Positions 25,012 to 33,481 of a stretch of 64,000 nucleotides of DNA are shown here, in pieces; position 1 is the stretch's first letter; each line of letters opens with the position of its first letter. Origin of the DNA: CAYWQB01 sp964460785 (GTDB taxonomy: Bacteria; Chlamydiota; Chlamydiia; Chlamydiales; CAYWQB01); NCBI GenBank assembly GCA_964460785.1, contig CAYWQB010000004.1, positions 124,001 through 188,000 on the forward strand, written 5' to 3'. Under the pieces are notes generated by a model. It saw only the letters and a list, made by a program, of their open reading frames with translations. It made no database searches and was not told the origin of the DNA. The translations under genes and the position numbers were made by a program.

Positions 25012-26030
25012 ATGACTTGCGAAAGGAAATTGATGCAATTGATGAGCAACTCATCGACTTGCTACAGCAGCGCTTAGCATGTAGCCAAAAAGTTGCTATA
25101 GAAAAAGAAAAGCATGGGCTAGCGATTTGTGATCAAGAAAGAGAAGCAGATATTTTTCGGCAAGTAAAGGAGCGAGTCAAAAATGAACTGTTTGCTGATC
25201 TGCTCTGTTCATTTTTTCAATCTGTGATCAGTGGCTCAAAAGCTTTACAGCAGACTGTACCAGCAGTGGCCTTTCCCTATCAGAAAGTAGGGATCATTGG
25301 CCTCGGGCTCATGGGAGGCGCTCTTGCGCGCTATTTGCATGGCAAAGATCCCTCTATTCAGATATTTGGATATGACCCACAAGAGGCTAAAAGAGAGCTC
25401 TCTCTGTATACCTGCTCCTCTTTAGATGCACTTTTAGAGAAAAGGTGCCATCTTCTGATTATAGCGACCCCCATCTCTACAGTGATCGATCTTGCAAAGA
25501 CTCTTGTTCCCTTAGTAACTGCACCAACAGTTTTATGGGATATAGCAAGTGTGAAGCAAAAAATTCACCAAGCATTTGAACAGCTCTCTTCTCCAAATGT
25601 CGAATGTATTGCTACTCATCCTATTGCCGGAGGGACGGGAAAAGGCTCCACTTTTAGTTCTTCTGCTATTTTCCCTAGCCGGCCTTGGGTACTTTGCCCT
25701 CATATGAACAATAGCCAAGAAGGATTGACTAAAGCTAAGCAAGCGATTGCTTTTTTTGGGTCTAAAGCTATTTGTATGACCCCAGATGAACATGACCAGC
25801 TGATGGCTTATATCTCTCACTTGCCAAAGCTACTCTCTCACTCTCTTCTAGAGGTCGCAAAAGAAGTTCCTTATGCTTCAGAGGTATATGGAAGGGGGTT
25901 TGAAGTGATGACAGAGCTAGGCAAAGGAAATTTTGAGCTAATTCAAGATATTATGCAGACGAATAAAAAAGAGCTGTGGAATGCTATAGGAGCATTTACC
26001 AACCACCTAGAGACCTATTTTACAAAGTGA
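25005..26030 (+). CDS. tyrA: Bifunctional chorismate mutase / prephenate dehydrogenase
   Basis: 341 residues. Residues 1-85 are an AroQ-type chorismate mutase: LRKEIDAIDEQLIDLLQQRL with the Arg, Lys (KVAIEKEKHG) and Glu/Gln positions of the active site. From about residue 97 there is an NAD-binding prephenate dehydrogenase: VGIIGLGLMGGALARYL, LIIATPIS, LWDIASVK, THPIAGG and HDQLMAYISHLPKLLS. It turns chorismate into 4-hydroxyphenylpyruvate for tyrosine. The fusion is like E. coli TyrA. No pheA was seen. It overlaps the DAHP synthase stop and is followed 3 bp later by aroA. Confidence 0.94.
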   Translation: MLNDLRKEIDAIDEQLIDLLQQRLACSQKVAIEKEKHGLAICDQEREADIFRQVKERVKNELFADLLCSFFQSVISGSKALQQTVPAVAFPYQKVGIIGLGLMGGALARYLHGKDPSIQIFGYDPQEAKRELSLYTCSSLDALLEKRCHLLIIATPISTVIDLAKTLVPLVTAPTVLWDIASVKQKIHQAFEQLSSPNVECIATHPIAGGTGKGSTFSSSAIFPSRPWVLCPHMNNSQEGLTKAKQAIAFFGSKAICMTPDEHDQLMAYISHLPKLLSHSLLEVAKEVPYASEVYGRGFEVMTELGKGNFELIQDIMQTNKKELWNAIGAFTNHLETYFTK

Positions 26031-26033
26031 TTC

Positions 26034-27323
26034 ATGGATTTTCAAGTTTATCCCTCTCTTATTCAAGGCTCTTTAGCCATACCCTCTTCAAAGTCTCAAA
26101 CCATGAGAGCTATCCTATTTGCAGCGTTAGCAAGGGGGGAGTCACAACTTGAAAATCTATTATTAAGCCGTGATTCATGGCGTCTGATTCACTCTTGTGA
26201 GAAAATAGGCGCGCGCTTTTCTTGGAGAGGCAAAGCTTGCCGAGTCCAAGGAGTCGGAGGGAGCCTCTCTACAGATTGGCAAACAGTCGATGCGGGAAAC
26301 TCAGGGATTCTACTGCGCTTCCTCACAGCTATCGCTTCATTAGCAAACCATCAAGTACATGTAACGGGAGATCCTTCTGTTTGCTGTCGACCCATGGATG
26401 ATCTGCTACAGGCTCTTGCAAGTTTGGGAGCAAAAGTCTCTTCTACACAAGGGTATGCTCCCTTAACTATACAAGGGCCGATTGTAGGAGATGCTGTTAC
26501 TCTTAAAGGAGAGGACTCCCAGCCGGTATCAGCTCTTCTTATTACAGCCGCGCTGATGCATCAAACTTTTGACATTCATGTGCAAAACCCTATGGAAAAG
26601 CCTTGGGTGGAGCTAACAGTGCGCTGGCTGCGTAGCTTAGGAGTTAAGGTCTTCCATAACTCATCTTATACCCACTTTACTGTGCATGGTGTAGGGGGAT
26701 GGGAGTCTTTTTCTTATCATGTTGCTGGTGATATGAGTACGGCAGCCTTTCCTGCAACTGCCGCTTTGGTTACTGGTGGGGCTGTACAAATCAATGGCTT
26801 GACCCATACAGATGGGCAGGGAGACCGGGTTTTCTTTTCTCTTCTTGAGTCGATGGGAGCCAAGGTAGAGTGGCAAGACTCCTCAAGAAAGCTGATGATT
26901 GCAGGAGGAGAGTTATATGGAGGAGAAGTCCGTGTTCATGATTGTATTGATGCACTGCCGGCTCTTGTTGCTGTAGCTTGCCATGCGAAAGGGAAAACCA
27001 TTATTCATGGGGTGTGTGGCGCACGTTACAAGGAATGTGACCGGGTTTCTTGCTGTCTGCAAGAGTTCTCAAAGATGGGTCATCAGATTAAGGCTGATGA
27101 AGACACAATGTATATCTACCCTGGGAAGTGGCAAGGAGCAAGGGTTCGTTCTCATGGAGATCATCGATTAGCTATGGCGCTTATTTGTGGAGCCATGGCT
27201 GCAGATGAAGTTTCGATCGTGGAAGGGTGTGAGTGTATTGATAAGACATATCCTCAGTTTGAGAAAGAGTTTCGGTCAATTGGAGCCAGAATGGAGAGCC
27301 TATCTTGCGCATCATTCTCATAG
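26034..27323 (+). CDS. aroA: 3-phosphoshikimate 1-carboxyvinyltransferase (EPSP synthase)
   Basis: 429 residues, standard length. Transfers the enolpyruvyl group of PEP to shikimate-3-phosphate. N-terminal IPSSKSQTMRAILFAALA holds the substrate-binding Lys-Ser-x-x-x-Arg. The PEP-site loop is DAGNSGILLRFLTAIA, DMSTAAFPATAALV holds the second-domain shikimate contacts, and HGDHRLAMALIC and CIDKTYPQFEKEF follow. The family usually has GNAGT in the loop; here it is GNSGI, as in Chlamydia-type enzymes. The end overlaps aroK by 19 bp. Confidence 0.97.
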   Translation: MDFQVYPSLIQGSLAIPSSKSQTMRAILFAALARGESQLENLLLSRDSWRLIHSCEKIGARFSWRGKACRVQGVGGSLSTDWQTVDAGNSGILLRFLTAIASLANHQVHVTGDPSVCCRPMDDLLQALASLGAKVSSTQGYAPLTIQGPIVGDAVTLKGEDSQPVSALLITAALMHQTFDIHVQNPMEKPWVELTVRWLRSLGVKVFHNSSYTHFTVHGVGGWESFSYHVAGDMSTAAFPATAALVTGGAVQINGLTHTDGQGDRVFFSLLESMGAKVEWQDSSRKLMIAGGELYGGEVRVHDCIDALPALVAVACHAKGKTIIHGVCGARYKECDRVSCCLQEFSKMGHQIKADEDTMYIYPGKWQGARVRSHGDHRLAMALICGAMAADEVSIVEGCECIDKTYPQFEKEFRSIGARMESLSCASFS

Positions 27324-27835
27324 GCCCTCCTGGTGCAGGAAAGTCTACCCTAGCTTGGAACCTAGCAGATACTCTGAATAAGCAAGCTTTTGATAGTGAT
27401 GTATACCTGCTTCAGTATGTGCAGGAGTGTTTTGGAAGAGAAGCTACTCTGTCTCACGCTTTAGAAACCTGGGGGAGAAAGCTCTTTTCTCTAAAAGAGT
27501 ATGAGCAGGTCCATGCGCTTTTCCAAGCAAACCAAGAAGGAATTTTTTCTCTGGGAGGAGGAGTTGTCTGTAGCGAACAGTCACGCTCTCTATTGAAAAA
27601 AGAATCGTTTGTTTTTTACTTACAGGTAAGTGCACAGGTTCTTATGCAGCACTTAAAGGGGGCCTTACCTAATTTTCTAAAAAAAAGGGGGCAGGGAAGA
27701 GAAGCTCTTGAGCGGCTACTCAAAGAGCGTATCCCTCTTTATCAAGAAGTCGCCACACATACTCTTCAGGTAGAGCAAAAGTCACCTCATGAACTTGGCC
27801 AAATGATTCAAAAGGAGATTAACCATGGCAGCTAA
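27305..27835 (+). CDS. aroK: Shikimate kinase
   Basis: 176 residues from TTG at 27305 with GGAGAG upstream, inside the aroA end. Phosphorylates shikimate with ATP. The P-loop GPPGAGKST comes directly after the first strand (MRIILI), the FDSD motif binds shikimate, and FSLGGGVV matches the GGG loop. A lid-type arginine is in FLKKRGQGRE. Length is normal. It overlaps the aroC start by 11 bp; the chlamydial order aroA-aroK(L)-aroC is preserved. Confidence 0.94.
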   Translation: MRIILIGPPGAGKSTLAWNLADTLNKQAFDSDVYLLQYVQECFGREATLSHALETWGRKLFSLKEYEQVHALFQANQEGIFSLGGGVVCSEQSRSLLKKESFVFYLQVSAQVLMQHLKGALPNFLKKRGQGREALERLLKERIPLYQEVATHTLQVEQKSPHELGQMIQKEINHGS

Positions 27836-28901
27836 CCGGTTTGGGGAAAGCTATTGCTTCACAACTTTTGGGGAGTCTCATGGTAAAGCGGTTGGGGTTG
27901 TCATCGATGGTTGTCCCGCTGGAATCCCTCTTGATAAAGAGGTCATTCATCAAGCGCTTCACCTTCGGGCTCCTGGGCAGACCCCTTGGACTTCCCCAAG
28001 AAAAGAGCCTGACCATGGAGAGCTTCTTTCAGGTGTATTTTCAGGGGTCACTACAGGAGCTCCTATCGCGTTTGTCGTCTATAATCAAGATGCAAAGACC
28101 AGTGCTTATGCAGGATTAAAAGAGATTTACCGCCCTGGGCATGCAAATTATACCTACTTAGAAAAGTATGGGGTATTCGATTATCGAGGAGGAGGGCGAG
28201 CCTCTGCTAGAGAAACAGTGGGGCGAGTCGTTGCAGGAGCGGTTGCCAATCAATTTCTTATAAGTCAGGGGGTGCAAGCACGAGCATACTTAGGGCAAGT
28301 CGGGTCTATTCATTGCCCTGGGACCATCGATGCAGACCGAATTTTGCAAAGCCCCATTTTCTGTCCCGACCCAGTAACAGAAAAGAAAATAATCACGGAA
28401 ATTGAACAGGTCCTTTCTCAAGGGGATTCTTTGGGAGGGGTAGTGCGCTACTTTGCTGAAGGTCTTCCTGTTGGGTTAGGGGAGCCTATCTATCAAAAGC
28501 TAGAAGCAAAACTTGCTAGTGCAATGCTTTCTATCCCCGCTGCAAAAGGAATAGAGGTTGGTAGTGGCTTTGCTTCTGCTGAGATGACGGGATCTACACA
28601 CAATGACCCTTATGTGATGAAGGAGGGGCGGGTAAAAACCAAGAAAAATGATGCAGGAGGGATTTTAGCGGGGATCAGTACAGGAGAAACTCTTTGGGGA
28701 CAGGTTGCCTTTAAGCCAACATCAAGTATAAAACAAGAGCAGCAGAGTGTATCAACAAAAGGAACAGCCGTGACGTTTTCCCTGCCTCCTGGGTCAAGGC
28801 ATGATCCCTGTGTAGCTATTCGAGCTGTACCTGTTGTTGAAGCAATGCTGAAGTGCGTCCTCATGGATGCTTTTTTACAACATAGGAGTTCTCAAGCATG
28901 A
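27825..28901 (+). CDS. aroC: Chorismate synthase
   Basis: 358 residues, AAAGGAG 7 bases before the ATG. Uses reduced FMN to eliminate phosphate from EPSP and give chorismate. The three family signatures are present: GESHGKAVGVVIDGCPAGI, GRASARETVGRVVAGA, and the C-terminal GSRHDPCVAIRAVPVVEAM. Overlaps aroK at its start and aroB at its end (ATGA). Confidence 0.97.
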   Translation: MAANRFGESYCFTTFGESHGKAVGVVIDGCPAGIPLDKEVIHQALHLRAPGQTPWTSPRKEPDHGELLSGVFSGVTTGAPIAFVVYNQDAKTSAYAGLKEIYRPGHANYTYLEKYGVFDYRGGGRASARETVGRVVAGAVANQFLISQGVQARAYLGQVGSIHCPGTIDADRILQSPIFCPDPVTEKKIITEIEQVLSQGDSLGGVVRYFAEGLPVGLGEPIYQKLEAKLASAMLSIPAAKGIEVGSGFASAEMTGSTHNDPYVMKEGRVKTKKNDAGGILAGISTGETLWGQVAFKPTSSIKQEQQSVSTKGTAVTFSLPPGSRHDPCVAIRAVPVVEAMLKCVLMDAFLQHRSSQA

Positions 28902-29965
28902 AAACGGCTTCCCAGCACTATATTTTACCTTGCCCCATCTTCAGTGAATCCTTTCAGGCATTTATTGCTTCTCAGAAAAAATCGATCGCCCTTGTTACAG
29001 ATTCTACTATATGGAGCTTTTGGGAAGAGAAGCTCAAGGAGAACTACCCCTCTTGGAATTTTTTAACCTTCCCAGCTGGAGAGGCTTATAAAACACGTGA
29101 AACGAAAGCAACTTTAGAAGACTTACTGATCGAAAGAGGGTTAGGGCGCGATACTTTACTTATTGCATTTGGAGGGGGCGTGACTTGTGATCTTGCAGGA
29201 TTCGTAGCCGCCACCTATTGCCGAGGGGTACCCTTTGTGAATATCCCAACCTCTCTTTTATCAATGGTAGATGCAAGCATCGGCAGCAAAGTAGGCATCA
29301 ACCATCCAAAAGGGAAAAACTTAATTGGCGCCTACTATGATCCCATTGCAACTGTCATTGATATGGACCTTTTGGAAACCTTGCCTGATATGGAGTGGTC
29401 AAATGGCTTTTCAGAGATGATTAAGCATGGAATCATCATGGATGAAGGGTACTTGAAACTCATTGAATCAAAAGCAGATGCTCTGAAAGAAAAAGAGCAC
29501 TCTGTCATTTATGATGTAGTCATGAAAAGCATTGACCTGAAGCGAAGTGTGGTAGCAGAGGACCGCAATGAATCAGGGAAGCGAAGAATTTTAAACTTTG
29601 GGCATACCTTAGCTCATGCGCTAGAAGCAGAGTCCGATTATAAAATTTCTCATGGACGCGCTGTCGCTATGGGCTCTCTTTTTGCAGCTATCCTATCCTG
29701 CATGTCAGGAGGAGTCACTTGGAAAGAGGTGAAGCGGATAGAGAATATCTTCACCACTTTTCATGGAGCAATTGGGTTACCCAAAAACCTCACTGCAGAA
29801 CAAATGTGGCAATGGCTTTTGCGAGATAAAAAAGCCAAAGAGGGTAAGGTGCGTTTTGTGCTTTTGCAACAGCTAGGCCAATGCTTCTCTTTTGATGGGG
29901 CTTATTGTAGTAGTGTTTCAGAGGTTCTTTTCCAAAAGGCTTGGGATGAGATGCCTAAGCTATGA
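28898..29965 (+). CDS. aroB: 3-dehydroquinate synthase
   Basis: 355 residues. Converts DAHP to 3-dehydroquinate with NAD and a metal ion. Motifs: FGGGVTCDLAGFVAATYCRG, then the active-site VDASIGSKVGINHPKGKNLI and GAYYDP, then RILNFGHTLAHALE with metal-binding His, and SHGRAVAMG. Length is normal. It starts in the aroC stop and ends in the aroDE start (ATGA). Confidence 0.97.
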   Translation: MKTASQHYILPCPIFSESFQAFIASQKKSIALVTDSTIWSFWEEKLKENYPSWNFLTFPAGEAYKTRETKATLEDLLIERGLGRDTLLIAFGGGVTCDLAGFVAATYCRGVPFVNIPTSLLSMVDASIGSKVGINHPKGKNLIGAYYDPIATVIDMDLLETLPDMEWSNGFSEMIKHGIIMDEGYLKLIESKADALKEKEHSVIYDVVMKSIDLKRSVVAEDRNESGKRRILNFGHTLAHALEAESDYKISHGRAVAMGSLFAAILSCMSGGVTWKEVKRIENIFTTFHGAIGLPKNLTAEQMWQWLLRDKKAKEGKVRFVLLQQLGQCFSFDGAYCSSVSEVLFQKAWDEMPKL

Positions 29966-31332
29966 TTGTTGGAGTTCTCTCAGGGCCCACAGAGCTTGAT
30001 CTTATCAAACAAATGGAAGAAGCGAGCCTCTCATGTGACCTTTTGGAGGCTCGTATTGATTTATGGGAGGACGCTCGCTTCCTAAAGGTTCTCTCAAAAG
30101 GAGCAAAAGCATGGATTTTAACGCTTCGTCCACAAAGACAAATGGGCGAGTGTTCACAAGAAGAATCCTCTCGCTTGCAGCAGATCAAAGAGCTAGCTAG
30201 ACTCTACGCCCCAAATTGGATTGATCTGGAGTATGATGTAGACCAAGCATGGGTAAAATCTATCCTCGATATAAGTCCAAAGGCAAAGTTGATTCGGTCC
30301 TTGCACTGCAAGGCCTTTGACTTGAGCTCTGCAAAAGATCTTTTTTCAGTTGATGCAGATTTATATAAGTGGGCAATGCCTCTATCTTCTTCAATGGATT
30401 TTATCGATATGCTCAGCAGAGCGAATCAGCAGACCATTTGTGTAGGAATGGGCAAGCCCTACTCTTTTGCGCGCATCCTAAGCCTCTTTAAAGGGGCAAA
30501 GTGGAGTTATGTGCACCTTGGAGGTGTCTCATGTGCTCCAGGTCAACTCTCTGCATCTCAGATGAACAATCTCTATGGCCATATACAGAGTAAGGGGATG
30601 GCTATTTATGCACTAATTGGAGACCCTTTAGATAAAAGTCCTGGTATCTTTTTCCATAATCAATACTTTCAAGATCATGGTAAGCATGCCTGCTATCTCA
30701 ATATCCCTCTCAAGGAGCAGGAGTTACGCTCTTTTTTCTCTTGGTTACACCAAAACCCTTGGATAGAAGGGCTCAGCATCACCTCTCCCTTAAAAGAGGC
30801 CTCTCTTCCTTTTTTTGATCAGCTATCTCCCCGGGCAAGCTATGCAAGGAGTGTCAATACTCTCTACCGGCAAGGAAAAAACCTTTGTGGAGATTGCACA
30901 GATGGAGTTGGAGGAGGGCAACTATTTCCTCAAGGACCTAAGCAAAAAATCGCGATTCTAGGAGCTGGAGGCACAGCAAGAGCCCTTGCTTTAGAAGCTG
31001 TAGAGCAAGGGCATGAGGTCGTACTCTGTAATCGCACTCCTGAGAAAAATCAAGCATTTGCAGAGAGTCTAGGGATCTCATGGCAGGGGCTGACTTCGTT
31101 ACCTATCGTAGATGGATTGATTAACGCCACCTCGAGTCGAGACCCCTTAGCCTCTTTACCCCTTGTATCCTGGGTGATGGAAGCCAATCATGGGCAAACT
31201 CTCTTTTTAGAAAAAGCCACTTCACAAGGGATGAGGGCTCTTTCAGGAGCAGATTTATTTAAGCGGCAGGCACACTTACAGCAAGCTATTTGGGAGCAAA
31301 AGCAAGCATTGGATGCTGAGAGAGTCTATTGA
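29962..31332 (+). CDS. aroDE: Bifunctional 3-dehydroquinate dehydratase / shikimate dehydrogenase
   Basis: 456 residues. Residues 1-215 are a type I dehydroquinase: CDLLEARIDLWED, LIRSLHC, DLYKWAMP (the Schiff-base Lys is expected in YK) and VGMGKPYSFARIL. Residues from about 218 form shikimate dehydrogenase: ALIGDPLDKSPGIFFHN, LSITSPLKEA with its Lys, RSVNTLYR, DCTDGVGG in place of the usual NTDG, and the NADP loop ILGAGGTARALA. The Asn of NTDG is Cys, an unusual change next to the retained catalytic Asp. This fusion is characteristic of Chlamydiae and plants. The 3' end overlaps glf tail to tail by 47 bp. Confidence 0.96.
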   Translation: MIVGVLSGPTELDLIKQMEEASLSCDLLEARIDLWEDARFLKVLSKGAKAWILTLRPQRQMGECSQEESSRLQQIKELARLYAPNWIDLEYDVDQAWVKSILDISPKAKLIRSLHCKAFDLSSAKDLFSVDADLYKWAMPLSSSMDFIDMLSRANQQTICVGMGKPYSFARILSLFKGAKWSYVHLGGVSCAPGQLSASQMNNLYGHIQSKGMAIYALIGDPLDKSPGIFFHNQYFQDHGKHACYLNIPLKEQELRSFFSWLHQNPWIEGLSITSPLKEASLPFFDQLSPRASYARSVNTLYRQGKNLCGDCTDGVGGGQLFPQGPKQKIAILGAGGTARALALEAVEQGHEVVLCNRTPEKNQAFAESLGISWQGLTSLPIVDGLINATSSRDPLASLPLVSWVMEANHGQTLFLEKATSQGMRALSGADLFKRQAHLQQAIWEQKQALDAERVY

Positions 31333-32470
31333 AAAGATCTAACGATTGACTGATAGCCTCATCCATATTCAGGTATTTATAAGTAGCAAGCCTTCCCACA
31401 AAAAAAACGCGAGGTTCTTTTGCTGCAAGCGCTTGATAGTGTTTGTATAGAGCATGGTTTTTTTCATTAGGCAAGGGGTAAAAGGGCTCTCCTTGTGCTT
31501 GGCTATATTCACGTACAAGAGTTGTGTATGCAGAGGATTGATTGAGGAAATGTTTATATTCGACAATCCTTGTAAAAGGAATATGAGGCTCTGGATAGTT
31601 GACAACAGAGGCAGGGAGCAATCTCTTTTGACAAAGATGATGCTCTTCTTCAAAGCGTAAAGAGCGATACGCTAAAGAGGGATAGCCAGCTTGTGCAAAG
31701 TAGTGATCGACGGGCCCTGTATAAATGACAGGGGGAAGTTGTTGTCGCTGTTTTTGTATCTGAAAAAAATCTGTATTTAGAGACAGGGTAATATTTGGGT
31801 GCCCTAAAAGTGTTTCAAAAAAGTGGGTGTAGCCTTTCGTAGGCAGTGCTTGATAAGGGTCTGTGAAATAACGATCTTCAAATGAGTGGCGAACAGGGAT
31901 CCTAGAGAGAACAGAGGGAGCAAGCTCTAGCGGGGAGTGTGCCCACTGCTTGCGTGTATAGGGGTGAAAAAGCAAGTGGTAAAGGCGTTGTCCTACACGG
32001 TTAAGTGCGACCTCTTCACTATTCTTAGGAAGGGGAATGGTTTCACTCTCTTCCTCCATCCATCGCTTCATTTGACTTTGGGTAGTAATGCCTGCAGAAA
32101 GCAGAGCATTGACCGTATGGATATTCACAGGCAAGGGGACATAGTACCCTTTCACATGGGCCAAGACGCGATGCTCCCACCTGCTCCATGAGCAGATGCC
32201 TTGGACAAAATCCCAAACTTCTTGTTTTTTTGTATGAAAAAGGTGCGCTCCATACCGGCTCACACGGATGCCATGCTGATTAATATAGTCATAGCAATTC
32301 CCGCCAAGATGTTCTCGCTTATCAATAACTAAAACTTTTGACCCAAGCTTGGAAGCAAGGCAGTGTGCTACGACACTGCCTGATAAGCCTGCGCCTACAA
32401 TTAAAAAGTCATAGTTATTGAGATGGAAGCTGGACTTACTCAGTGAACCCTCCACCACCACCACCACCAC
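31286..32470 (-). CDS. glf: UDP-galactopyranose mutase
   Basis: Up to 394 residues; converts UDP-galactopyranose to UDP-galactofuranose using reduced FAD, for cell-surface glycans. The FAD loop YDFLIVGAGLSGSVVA and VLVIDKREHLGGNCYD opens the domain. Further signatures are YGAHLFHT, YTRKQWAHSPLEL, RIPVRHSFEDRYFTD, TRIVEYKHF and FVGRLATYKYLNMDEAI. The start is unclear: the only GTG codons are five in a row at 32456-32470, inside a GGN repeat of the upstream gene, and a CTG at 32446 follows a GGAGGG. Translation is probably coupled to the upstream gene, whose stop lies at 32436. The true protein may be about 386 residues. Confidence 0.93.
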   Translation of the reverse strand: MVVVVVEGSLSKSSFHLNNYDFLIVGAGLSGSVVAHCLASKLGSKVLVIDKREHLGGNCYDYINQHGIRVSRYGAHLFHTKKQEVWDFVQGICSWSRWEHRVLAHVKGYYVPLPVNIHTVNALLSAGITTQSQMKRWMEEESETIPLPKNSEEVALNRVGQRLYHLLFHPYTRKQWAHSPLELAPSVLSRIPVRHSFEDRYFTDPYQALPTKGYTHFFETLLGHPNITLSLNTDFFQIQKQRQQLPPVIYTGPVDHYFAQAGYPSLAYRSLRFEEEHHLCQKRLLPASVVNYPEPHIPFTRIVEYKHFLNQSSAYTTLVREYSQAQGEPFYPLPNEKNHALYKHYQALAAKEPRVFFVGRLATYKYLNMDEAISQSLDLFNRLSQHPMLAFAPK

Positions 32471-33338
32471 GGCTTTCTAAGCTTAAGTGTGTAAATCCTT
32501 CAACAACTTCTTCTACATCTAACCCCTGTCCTGAGCGCAGGGCTTCTGACTGCTTGTTAAGCATTTCTCCTACTCTATTTGCTTTTTTGAGAGCTCTTCC
32601 CAGATTCATTTCAACTTCGTCCACAGCGCCTCGACCCATGTCTTGTTGGGCTCTTGAAAAAATCTTATTGATTTCAATGAGCTCGTTATTGCCAGCCTCA
32701 GACCAGTAGGTAAAACTAAGCTCGGCAAGGCCATGTTCATTATAATGAGGGACATCATAATCCTCAGGGTTTGCTCTTTCTCCCTCTTTTTGATAGGTGA
32801 GTAGATTAATGCAAGATGTTTGGATTAAGGTGCTTGTTGGAGACCCTTCTTTGTAAGTTTTTTTGAGAACTCTTAGACCTTCAATGGCTGAATCATAGAG
32901 GGCTTGTAGAGCTTGAATCCGTGATTGAATCACACCTCGAGATTCCGCTAAAGAAGCTTTGCCTTCCGCAGGCTTTGCAGTCTCTGCAGACGCGGGGGTT
33001 TTTCCTGAGGCTTTTTTCTTTTTAGGCTTGGTTCCTGTCGCAGCTGGAGCGTCAGCAGATCCTTCAGCGGGAATATGCCTCATGCAGCGGTGTGCATAGA
33101 AAAGGGGTGGGATAATATGCAGGATGATTTCACTACTCGCGATTGTAGTTCCTCCTGGCGTTAAACTGGCGAGTGTTCGACTTACAGATTGAAGCACGGC
33201 AGCTTCTGAGATGGATACTGTGTGGTTTTTGGTATCTAGCGTGAGTTTACCTCCTACTTCGTTCTTTACGCCAATCGTGCCTAAAGCAGTCATAACAGAA
33301 ATGGGATCGACCCAATGTTTTGTCACAGGAGAAGACAT
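32436..33338 (-). CDS. Unknown effector-like protein with lysine/alanine linker and Gly-rich tail
   Basis: 300 residues, AGAGGTG before the ATG. Residues 1-90 contain a beta-rich part (GKLTLDTKNHTVSI) and hydrophobic ILHIIPPLFYAH. Residues 92-135 are a low-complexity Lys, Pro, Ala linker (KPKKKKASGKTPAS). The second half is helical. It ends in a run of glycines before FTE, coded by a GGN repeat that also forms the glf start region. No family was recognised. The gene overlaps the start of glf on the same strand. Confidence 0.6.
   Translation of the reverse strand: MSSPVTKHWVDPISVMTALGTIGVKNEVGGKLTLDTKNHTVSISEAAVLQSVSRTLASLTPGGTTIASSEIILHIIPPLFYAHRCMRHIPAEGSADAPAATGTKPKKKKASGKTPASAETAKPAEGKASLAESRGVIQSRIQALQALYDSAIEGLRVLKKTYKEGSPTSTLIQTSCINLLTYQKEGERANPEDYDVPHYNEHGLAELSFTYWSEAGNNELIEINKIFSRAQQDMGRGAVDEVEMNLGRALKKANRVGEMLNKQSEALRSGQGLDVEEVVEGFTHLSLESRGGGGGGGFTE
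32452..32470. repeat. CCA trinucleotide repeat (GGT/GTG tract)
   Basis: Six CCA units on the plus strand, read as GGT in the 3' end of the 32436 gene and as GTG in the overlapping frame of glf. Length changes of whole units would add or remove glycines and possible GTG starts without a frameshift. Confidence 0.8.
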
Positions 33339-33481
33339 GTGTGCACCTCTATTTTTTTTGAATTTGTTAAGGCTTATGTTAAGATATCTTAGCGATATTA
33401 CTCGAGCATAAATTCTTCTGGGTTGGCATTTGCAGAGAATCTCTTTTGTGATACCATCTTTGACAAAGAATGGAGGTTGAA

